Source: Draconibacterium mangrovi_A
Lineage (GTDB): Bacteria; Bacteroidota; Bacteroidia; Bacteroidales; Prolixibacteraceae
Direction of reading: 5' to 3'
NCBI RefSeq assembly: GCF_037646455.1
Contig: NZ_JBBIXN010000010.1
Location: 17,002-81,001 of the forward strand
DNA length: 64,000 bases
The notes beneath the pieces are model-generated. The model worked only from the letters and a program-made list of their open reading frames with translations, did not search any database and was not told the origin of the DNA. Positions 34,036 through 42,784 of the stretch are shown here, in pieces. Every line of letters starts with the position of its first letter. The stretch's first letter is position 1. The position numbers and the translations under genes were made by a program.

Positions 34036-35733
34036 TTATCCCTCAATTTTTTTGCTGACCACTTCAAGAACATTCCGTTCTTTTTCTTTGGCCGACTTCA
34101 ACAGATCTTCGGCGAGCCCCAGTTTTTCTTCCACGAAAACTTTGTCACTAAATCCTGCAGCGTTGATCTTCACATTCAGGTAAGCTCCTTCAACGGCTGT
34201 GCGTGCACAAAGTGCTCCAACACCTGCATCCGACACCGAATTTGGATTCCCGAAATCGGCCATTGCAGCCATTACTTCCATGGAATCGTGTGCCAGTTGC
34301 ATTACTTTCAACGGTACTTCAATGGCATTTTTCGTGGCATCGTGAATGGCTTGTTTGCGTTCGGCAATCTCCTGTTCACTTGATTTGGACAGTCCAAAAG
34401 CGGCCATAATCTTGTTGAAAGCATCCGTATCTTCATCCACGCATTTCAACAAAGCAGTGTGGAAGTGCTTACCTTTTTCTGCCCATTCCGAAAACTCTTC
34501 CCAGCGGTTGTCCCAGCCGCGTTTATGCGATGATAAATTGGCCACCATAGAAGCCAACGCAGCACCCAGCGCGCCCACATACGCTGAAATAGAACCACCA
34601 CCCGGTGCGGGAGATTCTGACGCCGTTTCATCTTTAAATTGAGTCAATGTCATATCGATAAGCTTTTTTGCCGATTTGCATTCAATGACATATTCGATAA
34701 TTTTCTTCTTCGGATCAAAAGGATACAACTCATCCAGTCCAAGCGATTTTACGGCTATTTTTATGATCTCCTCATCCGCAATACCGGTTGAACGTTGTTG
34801 CTTTTTCAGGAAATATTTACCCGCATCCAACATGGCCTGCAATGGGATCAGCCCTACCAGTTCGGAACCCGTGACCCGAATTCCGCGTTTGCGTGCTTTT
34901 TCTGCAACCTCATCAAAGGCAACATGAACCGGAGTTACAGTAATATCTGTAAGATTCATCGAAATTTGTGCAACGCCATACTCTTCAATGTACCAACCAA
35001 TAGCGCGTGTTTTTTTCAAAGTTCCCGGAATACGAACCGGCTCACCGTTCTCGTCGTTTACAATTTTCCCGGTGATCGGATTTCCTTCGCGTTTTACCCG
35101 GCCTGCCTCACGCACATCAAAAGCGATGGCATTGGCACGACGGGTTGAAGTGGTATTCAAATTTATATTATAAGCGATCAGAAAATTACGGGCGCCTATA
35201 GCTGTTGCTCCGCTTCCGGACACATTTTTATTCCATCCGCCAGGTCCAAAATCAGGTTTCCATTCGTTGGTGGTGATGCGTTCTTTTAAGGCTTCATATT
35301 CCCCTAACCGGCAAGTGGCCAAACTTTTACGCTCGTCTTTAAACGCCGCAAACTCGTAGGCGAACACCGGAATTCCCAATTCTTCTCCTACCCTTTTCCC
35401 TAATTTACGAGCATATTCTACGGCTTCCTCCATGCTTACATTGGCCACCGGTACCAGCGGACAAACATCGGTAGCTCCAAATCGTGGATGCTCGCCATGA
35501 TGTTTGCTCATATCGATCAGTTCAGCGGCTCTTTTTATACCCCGAAACGCGGCTTCGATCACATCGTCGGGATCGCCAACAAAAGTGACTACTGTACGAT
35601 TTGTTGCTTTTCCCGGATCTACATCCAACAAGCTGATTTCCGCAACACTTTCAATCGCGTCGGTTATTTCTTTGATTATACTTTCATTGCGGCCTTCAGA
35701 AAAATTAGGCACGCATTCGATTATTTTTTTCAT
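34036..35733 (-). CDS. ftcD: Bifunctional glutamate formimidoyltransferase / formimidoyltetrahydrofolate cyclodeaminase
   Basis: 565 residues from the ATG at 35733. The N-terminal formiminotransferase domain (CVPNFSEGRNESIIKEI, DMSKHHGEHPRFGATDVCPLVPV) transfers the formimino group of formiminoglutamate to tetrahydrofolate. The C-terminal cyclodeaminase (ASESPAPGGGSISAYVGALG) releases ammonia to yield methenyl-THF. This fused form ends the histidine degradation route in many Bacteroidota. It lies 91 nt downstream of hutI on the same strand; hutH and hutU are not in the window. Confidence 0.93.
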   Translation of the reverse strand: MKKIIECVPNFSEGRNESIIKEITDAIESVAEISLLDVDPGKATNRTVVTFVGDPDDVIEAAFRGIKRAAELIDMSKHHGEHPRFGATDVCPLVPVANVSMEEAVEYARKLGKRVGEELGIPVFAYEFAAFKDERKSLATCRLGEYEALKERITTNEWKPDFGPGGWNKNVSGSGATAIGARNFLIAYNINLNTTSTRRANAIAFDVREAGRVKREGNPITGKIVNDENGEPVRIPGTLKKTRAIGWYIEEYGVAQISMNLTDITVTPVHVAFDEVAEKARKRGIRVTGSELVGLIPLQAMLDAGKYFLKKQQRSTGIADEEIIKIAVKSLGLDELYPFDPKKKIIEYVIECKSAKKLIDMTLTQFKDETASESPAPGGGSISAYVGALGAALASMVANLSSHKRGWDNRWEEFSEWAEKGKHFHTALLKCVDEDTDAFNKIMAAFGLSKSSEQEIAERKQAIHDATKNAIEVPLKVMQLAHDSMEVMAAMADFGNPNSVSDAGVGALCARTAVEGAYLNVKINAAGFSDKVFVEEKLGLAEDLLKSAKEKERNVLEVVSKKIEG

Positions 35734-35836
35734 AATTACATACAATATTTAAAGACTTTGAAAACCAAACATCAGTTAATGGTTCATGGCGAAATTAGCC
35801 ATCAAAGCACAGAAAGAGAATGATTTTTTACAGCGT

Positions 35837-37090
35837 TCAGAAAGATTGCACTTCTCCGTTTAAAATAACAGTTTCAACAAGATTTGATCCGTATGAATAA
35901 GGGAGGTACTCGATTCCGGGCATTTCGGACGTGATAAATAAATTCGCAATCTTACCTTTTGCAATGCTGCCATACGATTCGTTCAGCCCCATCGCATAAG
36001 CCGAGTTCAAAGTGGTTGCATTGATCACTTCTTCAGGAAGCATTTTATACTTAATACATCCCATTGCCGAAATCAGGCTCATATTACCACTTGGCGACGA
36101 TCCTGGATTGTAGTCGGATGCCAGCGCAATGGGCAATCCGGCATCGATCATTTCGCGAACGGGCGACAATTTCATGCCCAGGAAAAAAGCGGCTCCCGGC
36201 AAAACAGTTGGCATGGTTTCAGTTCCGTGTAACGCTGCAATCTCATCTTCCTCAATAAATTCGAGATGATCGACGGAAAGAGCATTGTATTTAACACTCA
36301 CCTGAACACCACCGGTAAGCCCCAGTTCGTTGGCGTGAATCTTGGGTCGGAGACCATATTTCATACCGGCCATTAAAATCCGTTCAGTATCTTCAACCGA
36401 GAAAAATCCCTGGTCGCAAAACACATCGATGTAATCTGCCAGTTCTTCGGCCGCTACCTGAGGGATCATTTCGTTGATCACCACATCGACATATTTCGAT
36501 GGATTGCTTTTGTACTCGAGTGGTATGGCATGCGCACCAAGAAAAGTTGATCGTACGCAAATTGGCGAAGTTTCCCTGATCCAGCGAATAACACGCAGCA
36601 TTTTTAGTTCATCCTCCGGATTCAGCCCGTAACCACTTTTAATTTCAACAGCACCGGTACCCATTTTAATGATCTCAACAATACGTTCCATCGCGCTGTT
36701 GTAAAGCTCTTCTTCTGAAGTTTCGTGTAAAAGCTTCGAAGAGTTCAAAATACCGCCACCGCGTCGTGCAATTTCTTCGTAGGAAAGACCTTTTATGCGG
36801 TCCACAAATTCTCTTTCGCGGGCTGCCGGATACACCAAATGAGTATGTGAGTCGCAAAAACTGGGGTAAACCAGACGGTCGGAGCAATCAATTTCAATGA
36901 GTAAATCGTCATCGTGGTATTTATCTTTCAATTCGCTCATGGGACCAAAATCCTCAATAATCTCGTCGCGAATAATTAAAAATGCATTTTTTATTGTATC
37001 CACTTTGGCCATTTCCTTGCCCGCCCGAAACTCAAGGTTTTCAGTTTCAACCTGAACCAGTTCCCTTATATTTTCTAAAAGTAATTTCAT
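35837..37090 (-). CDS. hutI: Imidazolonepropionase
   Basis: 417 residues from the ATG at 37090 (a start ten codons upstream is open but unlikely). An amidohydrolase-fold metalloenzyme hydrolysing 4-imidazolone-5-propionate to formiminoglutamate. Motifs: PSFCDSHTHLVYP (metal His pair), GAVEIKSGYGLNPEDELKML, HANELGLTGG, SVDHLEFI, ASDYNPGSSPSGNM. It works directly before FtcD in histidine catabolism. Confidence 0.94.
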   Translation of the reverse strand: MKLLLENIRELVQVETENLEFRAGKEMAKVDTIKNAFLIIRDEIIEDFGPMSELKDKYHDDDLLIEIDCSDRLVYPSFCDSHTHLVYPAAREREFVDRIKGLSYEEIARRGGGILNSSKLLHETSEEELYNSAMERIVEIIKMGTGAVEIKSGYGLNPEDELKMLRVIRWIRETSPICVRSTFLGAHAIPLEYKSNPSKYVDVVINEMIPQVAAEELADYIDVFCDQGFFSVEDTERILMAGMKYGLRPKIHANELGLTGGVQVSVKYNALSVDHLEFIEEDEIAALHGTETMPTVLPGAAFFLGMKLSPVREMIDAGLPIALASDYNPGSSPSGNMSLISAMGCIKYKMLPEEVINATTLNSAYAMGLNESYGSIAKGKIANLFITSEMPGIEYLPYSYGSNLVETVILNGEVQSF

Positions 37091-37326
37091 GCTGTTCTGT
37101 TTGATAAAAAAAAGGTACAAAATTGAAGTAATAAATCAACAGCCTCAGCGCAGAAAATTCTTATGAATTAGTCAGAATTCCTGAAGGATGGGATAATTAG
37201 TAATCTTCAGAAAGAAAATATTCCGGATTAATAGCTTCTTAAAGGAAAAATGTATATGGATCAGACAATGTTGAGGTTGAGGTTCATCTAAATTGATTTC
37301 AGGGATTATAGGTGATAGGTACACAC

Positions 37327-37352
37327 AAAAAAAGCCCGCTAAAAGCGAGCTT
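37327..37352 (-). terminator. Terminator after ferredoxin gene
   Basis: Minus-strand 8-bp stem (37352-37345 with 37339-37332, one G-U pair), 5-nt loop, seven-T run. It lies 24 nt beyond the ferredoxin stop codon. Confidence 0.82.
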
Positions 37353-37375
37353 TATTGAATTTTATGTTGTCCGGA

Positions 37376-37546
37376 TTATTCGTCGATCGAAATACATTCT
37401 ACCGGGCAAACCTCTGCGCATGATCCACAGTCGGTGCAAAGCTCCGGATCGATAGTATAGATATCTCCTTCTGCAATCGCGTCAACCGGGCACTCATCTA
37501 AACAAGTTCCGCATGCAATACATTCATCTGAAATTACATATGCCAT
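37376..37546 (-). CDS. 2[4Fe-4S] ferredoxin
   Basis: A 56-residue protein, ATG at 37546 and TAA at 37378-37376. Two classical clusters are visible: DECIACGTCLDECPVDAI and ELCTDCGSCAEVCPVECI (CxxCxxCxxxCP twice). It is a small low-potential electron carrier typical of clostridial-type ferredoxins in anaerobes, serving e.g. pyruvate:ferredoxin oxidoreductase or Rnf. Monocistronic, with its own promoter and terminator. It indicates an anaerobic or facultative metabolism. Confidence 0.95.
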   Translation of the reverse strand: MAYVISDECIACGTCLDECPVDAIAEGDIYTIDPELCTDCGSCAEVCPVECISIDE

Positions 37547-37582
37547 AACAATGAATTTTTAGTTTAACATTAACGTTTGGGA

Positions 37583-37612
37583 CAAAAGTACAAAGTTTGG
37601 CAAAAATACAAA
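37583..37612 (-). promoter_or_regulatory. Promoter of the ferredoxin gene
   Basis: Minus strand: TTTG (37612-37609), 18-nt spacer, TACTTTTG (37590-37583), both boxes perfect. The expected start is about 37576, some 30 nt before the ATG at 37546. Confidence 0.72.
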
Positions 37613-37755
37613 GTTCAGAATTTAAATTATTATCCGGCATTAACACACATTTGTATTAACCGCTGATATACTGCAACTTAAATCAAACTTGTCTTATTAA
37701 GAATGATTTAAATTATTAACGTTGAAGCCCGTAATCAGGAAACAAAACAGGGATG

Positions 37756-38943
37756 TTACCGGACTGAAGTTCTCAACAATTGCATTTGGGTACTTAAATC
37801 GTCTGCCGGATAATATTTTTCCTGAACGAAATTGAGGTATTTCAGAACTTTGAACGCATTGAACTTCTGAAAGAAACGGTTAATAAATGTATCCTTTTTC
37901 GAGCAATTTCTGTTTAATTCTTCCACATCTTTCCAGAATTCCGTTTCATAAAGAAAGGAAGAAATGCTCTCCGGCAGATTAAGATTTAAAAGTGATTCGT
38001 ATTCCTCCCGACTGATTTTATACAAAATGTGTTTTTGATCGAAAAACGTTTTCAAATCAATAAAAGCCTTAAAGTTGTAGGTTCTAAGCAGATCCTCTTC
38101 ACCGTCCATCCATTTGGAAAGAATGGGGCCTGTACCAAAAGGCACACGACTGGATAGACGCGCTGACGGGTAGACCTTTGTGCGCGTTAATTCACCCACT
38201 TCACCCATTTGAACCAGGTTTTGCAAAAAGTAGAAATCCTCTCCCGCCTGTCGCCGGTTCATTCCACCCCGCTTCACATAAGCCCCTGCAGTAACTGCAA
38301 ATGCCGATCCAATGGTAAACATGGCATACGGGTAGCCCGTAAAATGAAGTGCCTGTTTGTAATAAAGCAGGTATTGTTCATACAGTTCAATTCCTTCGCG
38401 GTGTTTGGGATCGAGCTGTTCTTTTGGATGTTCAAATGCGATGGTTGCACCAACTTGCTTTGGATTACTTGTAAAATGACGCTCAATCTCAACGAGGTAA
38501 TTTTTCTCGACCAGGGTGTCGGCATCGAGCGATACGATTATGCCGTCCGGTTTTGCAATGTGGTTAAAACGTCGAACTGCTTCATCCATTCCCTTTTTGC
38601 GGGCCAAACCGGCCCCGGCCCATTTCTTTCGCAACTCAAAAGGACCAACCGCATAAAACTTTAATTTATGGGAGGAATGCTGTTGCATCCAACTATCAAG
38701 CTGTAATTTTGTTTTTTTGTTCTGCTTTGCCACATCCCCGGTTGCCGTTTCAGAATGATTGATCAATACGATGATCTCAGTTACCGAATCAGGAACATCA
38801 CAACTTGCCAGACTTTCGAGTGTAGTTAAAATATCCGGTTCGTATAAGCACGGGATCACAACGATCATCCCGGTGTTTCTGTCCGGCTCATCCTTAATGA
38901 ATGCTACATTCTGATTTTTAAGTAAATACTTATCGGCAAACAT
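37756..38943 (-). CDS. Family 2 glycosyltransferase
   Basis: 395 residues with a GT-A fold: MIVVIPCLYEPDILTTLESLA at 25-45, the DXD-type metal site SLDADTLVEKNYL near 153-165, and a RRQAGEDFYFLQNL block (the ED motif of inverting GT2 enzymes). No strong transmembrane segments, so it is probably cytosolic or peripheral. Donor and acceptor are unknown. It stands alone between the ferredoxin and the OmpH-like gene. Confidence 0.85.
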   Translation of the reverse strand: MFADKYLLKNQNVAFIKDEPDRNTGMIVVIPCLYEPDILTTLESLASCDVPDSVTEIIVLINHSETATGDVAKQNKKTKLQLDSWMQQHSSHKLKFYAVGPFELRKKWAGAGLARKKGMDEAVRRFNHIAKPDGIIVSLDADTLVEKNYLVEIERHFTSNPKQVGATIAFEHPKEQLDPKHREGIELYEQYLLYYKQALHFTGYPYAMFTIGSAFAVTAGAYVKRGGMNRRQAGEDFYFLQNLVQMGEVGELTRTKVYPSARLSSRVPFGTGPILSKWMDGEEDLLRTYNFKAFIDLKTFFDQKHILYKISREEYESLLNLNLPESISSFLYETEFWKDVEELNRNCSKKDTFINRFFQKFNAFKVLKYLNFVQEKYYPADDLSTQMQLLRTSVR

Positions 38944-38968
38944 GGCTTACAAAGCTAAAATAAAAGGC

Positions 38969-38996
38969 AAAAAAAATCCGGGCAATACCCGGATTT
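38969..38996 (-). terminator. Terminator after the OmpH-like gene
   Basis: Minus-strand 8-bp perfect stem (AATCCGGG/CCCGGATT, 38995-38988 with 38982-38975), 5-nt loop, then a run of eight or more T. Confidence 0.88.
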
Positions 38997-39018
38997 CTGA
39001 TTTGTATATAGAAATTTT

Positions 39019-39621
39019 CTATTCCGACTTGTTGGCGTTGTATTCTTCGTTAAGAGCTTTCAACACTTTTGCAGTGATGTTATGTGCTTCATCTCCGATC
39101 AACACATCTGCACCATTAAAGATATAATCGTAATGTGCCATTTCGTTGTATTCTTTGAGGTAAGCCATCAACTTGTCCAAAATTTGTTTGTTGTTGGCCT
39201 GCTGAATTTCAGCCAGTTTGTTCGACAATTCCTGATCGAGCTTCATAATTTCCTGCTCTTTTCCCATCAGGCGATCGCGTTCCTGAACAGCACGTTGCTC
39301 GGTAAGAAATCCACCCCGTTGTAATTTTTCCTGAAAAGCAGCAGCTTCTTTTTCGAAATTCTGACGTTTTGTTCCGTATTCGGTTGTATATGCTTCCTGT
39401 TTTTTAGCGAACTCGTCATGAAGGTCTTGCGACAAATCGTAGTTCAGAATTACTGAATCGGCTTTAACATATGCAATTTTTAATCCATTGACCGATGTTC
39501 CTCCGTCGTTCATAACCGGTCTATCTTGAGTACTTTTGCTGTTTCCGGTAAAATGCAGCACATACAATACAGCCACTGCCACAAATAATAGTACACTTAC
39601 AACTAATGATGTTCCTTTCAT
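39019..39621 (-). CDS. OmpH/Skp-like periplasmic chaperone
   Basis: 200 residues: an N-terminal hydrophobic anchor or signal (SLVVSVLLFVAVAVLYVLHF), then LKIAYVKADSVILNYDLSQDL, the usual Skp/OmpH opening, a long coiled-coil (about 70-165; KKQEAYTTEYGTKRQNFEKE) and a C-terminal beta part (YDYIFNGADVLIGDEAHNIT). Members hold unfolded outer-membrane proteins in the periplasm. A TATCTTTG box at 39684-39677 (minus) with ATTG 17 nt further upstream is a plausible promoter. Confidence 0.88.
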   Translation of the reverse strand: MKGTSLVVSVLLFVAVAVLYVLHFTGNSKSTQDRPVMNDGGTSVNGLKIAYVKADSVILNYDLSQDLHDEFAKKQEAYTTEYGTKRQNFEKEAAAFQEKLQRGGFLTEQRAVQERDRLMGKEQEIMKLDQELSNKLAEIQQANNKQILDKLMAYLKEYNEMAHYDYIFNGADVLIGDEAHNITAKVLKALNEEYNANKSE

Positions 39622-39796
39622 TATTAACTTCTTTTTTTATTCAACGTATCGGTTCGACTGTTTTTTTAAGTTCGGACAAAGATAATTGTTTCATTGAAAT
39701 GCAATAACTCAATCAGGAACTTTTTTTATCTCACTAATTTACAATCACTTCTATAAAAAACATGCGGTAAATCATATTCTTCCACTGATAAACATC

Positions 39797-39829
39797 ATTG
39801 AATTGAACTTGGCTTATAATGTATTTTTG
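39797..39829 (+). promoter_or_regulatory. Promoter of the proline dehydrogenase gene (candidate)
   Basis: ATTG (39797-39800), 21-nt spacer, TATTTTTG (39822-39829): perfect -7, one mismatch in -33. The start is about 39836, 29 nt before the preferred ATG at 39865, and it leaves little room for the alternative TTG at 39844. Confidence 0.5.
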
Positions 39830-39864
39830 ACAATGACAATTTTTTGTATAACGTAAAATCTACC

Positions 39865-40776
39865 ATGTTGAATAAATTAATAGCCAATATACTTCCTTAC
39901 ATGCCCAAAAAGCTGATCTGGGTATTTTCGAAAAGATATATTGCGGGCGAAACCATTGAGGACGGTTTGCTGGCATCGAAACTGCTTAACGAAAAAGGAA
40001 TTGAAGTTACTATTGATATACTTGGTGAATTTATTCATTCAATCGACGAGGCAGAAAAGAACAAGAATGAATACCTGGAAGTGATCGAGCGTTTTACAGA
40101 CGAGAACGTTAAGGGAAATTTCTCGTTAAAACCAACCAGTTTTGGATTGCTGATTGACCAGGAAGTTTGTTACAACTACCTTCGTGAGGTTGTTGAACTG
40201 GTCGCCAGTAAAAATTCATTTCTTCGAATCGACATGGAAGATTCGCAGTGTGTCGATATGGAAATAGATATGTTCAGGAAGCTGCGCCAGGAGTTTCCAA
40301 AGCACGTTGGTCTGGTCCTTCAGGCCTATATGCGACGCACGAAAAGCGATCTTGAAGGACTCAACGACCTGAATTCCGAAAATGCTCCAATAAGCTTCCG
40401 GCTTTGCAAAGGAATTTATGTTGAACCCGAAAACATTGCATTTAAAGATTTCCACGAAGTGCAGGAAAATTTTCTGGCCGACTTGAAATACATGTTCGAG
40501 AATAAAATGTACGCAGGTATTGCTACACACGATAAATATTTGGTTGACGAATCGAAAAAGATGATTCAGGAAATGAATATTCCGAAAAGCATGTACGAAT
40601 TTCAGATGCTTTACGGGGTTACACCTGAATTGCGTCAGTCGATTGTTGACGAAGGCCACCGGATGCGTGTTTATGTTCCTTACGGGAAACAATGGTTTGG
40701 ATATTCAACACGACGGCTGAAAGAAAATCCGAAAATGGCACAGCATATAATTAAGGCGTTATTTATACGAGGTTAA
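39865..40776 (+). CDS. Proline dehydrogenase
   Basis: 303 residues from the ATG at 39865 (a TTG seven codons upstream is open). A single-domain PRODH of FAD-dependent TIM-barrel type: ISFRLCKGIYVEPENIAF (RLxKG), FLRIDMEDSQCVD, GLVLQAYMRRTKSDL, GIATHDKYLVDES and YVPYGKQWFGYSTRRLKE with the C-terminal Y.R.RRL-type substrate motif. It oxidises proline to pyrroline-5-carboxylate. The P5C dehydrogenase partner is not nearby. Confidence 0.92.
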   Translation: MLNKLIANILPYMPKKLIWVFSKRYIAGETIEDGLLASKLLNEKGIEVTIDILGEFIHSIDEAEKNKNEYLEVIERFTDENVKGNFSLKPTSFGLLIDQEVCYNYLREVVELVASKNSFLRIDMEDSQCVDMEIDMFRKLRQEFPKHVGLVLQAYMRRTKSDLEGLNDLNSENAPISFRLCKGIYVEPENIAFKDFHEVQENFLADLKYMFENKMYAGIATHDKYLVDESKKMIQEMNIPKSMYEFQMLYGVTPELRQSIVDEGHRMRVYVPYGKQWFGYSTRRLKENPKMAQHIIKALFIRG

Positions 40777-40800
40777 TTTTGGGAGTTAAACTGAAAGAAG

Positions 40801-40827
40801 GGGACGGCATTTATGTCGTCCTTTTTT
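40801..40827 (+). terminator. Terminator after proline dehydrogenase
   Basis: Stem GGACGGC / GTCGTCC (one G-U pair) around an A/T hexaloop, followed by six T. Confidence 0.85.
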
Positions 40828-40834
40828 AAATATC

Positions 40835-41407
40835 CTAACCGTTCAGTTTTATAATCAATTCATCCAGCGGTCGTTTAGGAACATGGTGTACATCTTGTTC
40901 ATCACGCCAGTATTTAATGTCGTCCGAAGCTGTTTCCAACACCACCTTTTCGGCAGGTTTTCCCAAAGCAATCAACCACAAAATCTCGAGGTTTTCGTTT
41001 AATCCCAGCAATTTACTTACCCTGCTCTTATTTACCGAGCCAATAATACAACCACCAAATCCCGACTCCACAGCTCCCATTAAAATGCTTTGAATGGCAA
41101 TTCCATCGTCGCAGTAATGATTCTCCGAAATGGTACGGTCTTTTAAAACAGCAACATAAGCAACCGGGCGTTCGTCTTGTGCGGGTCCTTTCCAGTTCGA
41201 CAAATAACCGGCCCATCCAAGGTTTGGGAATATCTTGTTACAGAGTTCAGCTTGTGTGACCACTGCATATTTAAGTGGCTGAGCATTTCGCCCACTGGCC
41301 GAAAACCGGGCCAGTTCAATCCACTGCTTTATTTGTTCTCCATTTAATTTTATGGCGGAATCGAACCGACGATAACTTCGATTCTGCATAATAAGATCGC
41401 GTATCAT
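40835..41407 (-). CDS. Nitroreductase family protein
   Basis: 190 residues from the ATG at 41407 (the frame extends upstream through a hydrophobic, non-family stretch). FMN-binding nitroreductase signs: NRSYRRFDSAIKL, ELARFSASGRNAQPLKYAVV, DDGIAIQSILMGAVESGFGGCIIG and LGKPAEKVVLE. It would use NAD(P)H to reduce nitro compounds, quinones or flavins; the physiological substrate is unknown. Convergent with the proline dehydrogenase gene. Confidence 0.88.
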   Translation of the reverse strand: MIRDLIMQNRSYRRFDSAIKLNGEQIKQWIELARFSASGRNAQPLKYAVVTQAELCNKIFPNLGWAGYLSNWKGPAQDERPVAYVAVLKDRTISENHYCDDGIAIQSILMGAVESGFGGCIIGSVNKSRVSKLLGLNENLEILWLIALGKPAEKVVLETASDDIKYWRDEQDVHHVPKRPLDELIIKLNG

Positions 41408-41633
41408 GTGTAGTTTTTGAACATCAAATTTAAAGGAAATAAAAAAGAAAAAGGATAAAAGTGAAGTACAAAAGAATTGCTGACCAAACTTAACCACAAG
41501 AAGAAATTACATCACCCTATCCTTTTACTTCGAAAACGTATATCGAACGGACATGGTACATACCGAGAATTAATAAATGTTAAAACCGAACATTAAATTG
41601 AAGAAAAACAAAACAACATTAAAAGATTAGAAT

Positions 41634-41657
41634 TAGCTTTGTAGAACAGAACAGAAC
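41634..41657 (+). promoter_or_regulatory. -7 box and candidate operator upstream of xylR-like gene
   Basis: TAGCTTTG (41634-41641) is a perfect -7 box; immediately after it lies AGAACAGAACAGAAC (41643-41657), a tandem AGAAC repeat. The first 13 bases recur at 42737-42749 just downstream of the xylB promoter. A binding site for the GntR-type regulator encoded 18 nt downstream is the simplest reading. Confidence 0.55.
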
Positions 41658-41674
41658 AACTCTGCAAAGAAATA

Positions 41675-42670
41675 ATGAACGAACTAAAACTAAACATCGA
41701 CGATAATTCCAGTGTGCTAAAATTTCAGCAACTGGTTGAAACCATTATCGACGCCATCAGCCAAAATCAGCTAAAAGAAGGAGAAATGTTGCCTTCGGTC
41801 AACCAGATCATGAAGGAAACACAATTATCGCGCGACACTGTGTTTAAAGCCTACGCTGAATTAAAGCGCCGCGGTGTGGTGGAATCGGTTCCTAACCGTG
41901 GGTATTTCGTCACTCAAAAAATAACAAAAGTATTTCTCTTTCTCGATACGTTTAAGGCCTACAAAGAGGTGCTGTACCATTCGTTCATTAATCAGTTGCC
42001 CGATGGAATCAGTGTAGATCTTCATTTTCACCATTACAACATCGATCTTTTTGAGAAGATCATCAACGAGAGTTTGGGAAAATACAGCAAATACATTATC
42101 ATGAATTTCGACAATGATCAGGTTGCGAAAATCATTTCAAAAATTCCGCAGGATCAGTTACTTATAATCGACTGGAACATAAAAGCCCCTGAAAATGCCG
42201 CTGTAATCTACCAGGATTTCGGACAAGCTGTATACCGTTGTCTTGATGAGAACCTGAATGCACTGAAAAAATACAAGGAGTTTATTTTCTATTATCCAAA
42301 TTTCACTTATCACCCCAAAACGGCCGTAGAATATTTCAAACGTTTTTGTACCGATAAAAAAATAAAACACTCGGTTATCTACTCCGACAAAGAATTTGTG
42401 ATGAGAAAAAATGCCCTTTACATGCTGGTCAGCGACCGGACACTGGCACGTTTTCTCGATCAGTGCGAAGAAAAAGGATTTGAACCCGGTAACGAGGTTG
42501 GCGTCATTTCGTACAACGAAACACCGATGAAAAAATACGTAAAAAACGGAATTACTGTTATTTCAACTGATTTTAACCTGATGGGGAAAAAAGCCGCCGA
42601 ATTTGTAACCACCGGTGATAACCTAAAATTCGAAGTCCCTACCCAGTTAAAAATCAGGAATTCGGTATAA
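41675..42670 (+). CDS. xylR: GntR-type transcriptional regulator of xylose genes
   Basis: 331 residues. The N-terminal winged helix (about 15-85) has LKEGEMLPSVNQIMKETQLSRDTVFKAY and GVVESVPNRGYFV, the GntR pattern. The rest is a periplasmic-binding-protein-like sugar sensor (HHYNIDLFEKII, NNEVGVISYNETPMKKY-type segments), as in LacI-like effector domains. Regulators of this build lie beside xylB-xylA-xylT in Bacteroidota and are generally called XylR; xylose as effector is inferred from the neighbours. It probably binds the AGAACAG repeats seen at both promoters, which would make it autoregulated. Confidence 0.82.
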   Translation: MNELKLNIDDNSSVLKFQQLVETIIDAISQNQLKEGEMLPSVNQIMKETQLSRDTVFKAYAELKRRGVVESVPNRGYFVTQKITKVFLFLDTFKAYKEVLYHSFINQLPDGISVDLHFHHYNIDLFEKIINESLGKYSKYIIMNFDNDQVAKIISKIPQDQLLIIDWNIKAPENAAVIYQDFGQAVYRCLDENLNALKKYKEFIFYYPNFTYHPKTAVEYFKRFCTDKKIKHSVIYSDKEFVMRKNALYMLVSDRTLARFLDQCEEKGFEPGNEVGVISYNETPMKKYVKNGITVISTDFNLMGKKAAEFVTTGDNLKFEVPTQLKIRNSV

Positions 42671-42695
42671 TGTGTTTTATAACACTTTTTCCGAA

Positions 42696-42726
42696 TTTGA
42701 TAGCAAGTGAAATGCTATTATTTTTA
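42696..42726 (+). promoter_or_regulatory. Promoter of the xylBAT operon
   Basis: TTTG (42696-42699), 19-nt spacer, TATTTTTA (42719-42726), one mismatch to TAnnTTTG. The expected start is about 42733, with the candidate operator directly downstream and a leader of about 50 nt to the xylB ATG. Confidence 0.68.
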
Positions 42727-42736
42727 CAAACATACC

Positions 42737-42749
42737 AGAACAGAACAGA
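42737..42749 (+). promoter_or_regulatory. Candidate XylR operator at the xylB promoter
   Basis: AGAACAGAACAGA, identical to 41643-41655 upstream of the regulator gene. In both places it begins 2-10 nt after the -7 box, i.e. around the predicted transcription start, a position where a bound repressor would block initiation. Confidence 0.55.
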
Positions 42750-42784
42750 TTGAAATCATAAATAAATTAAAACCTAAATAGATC

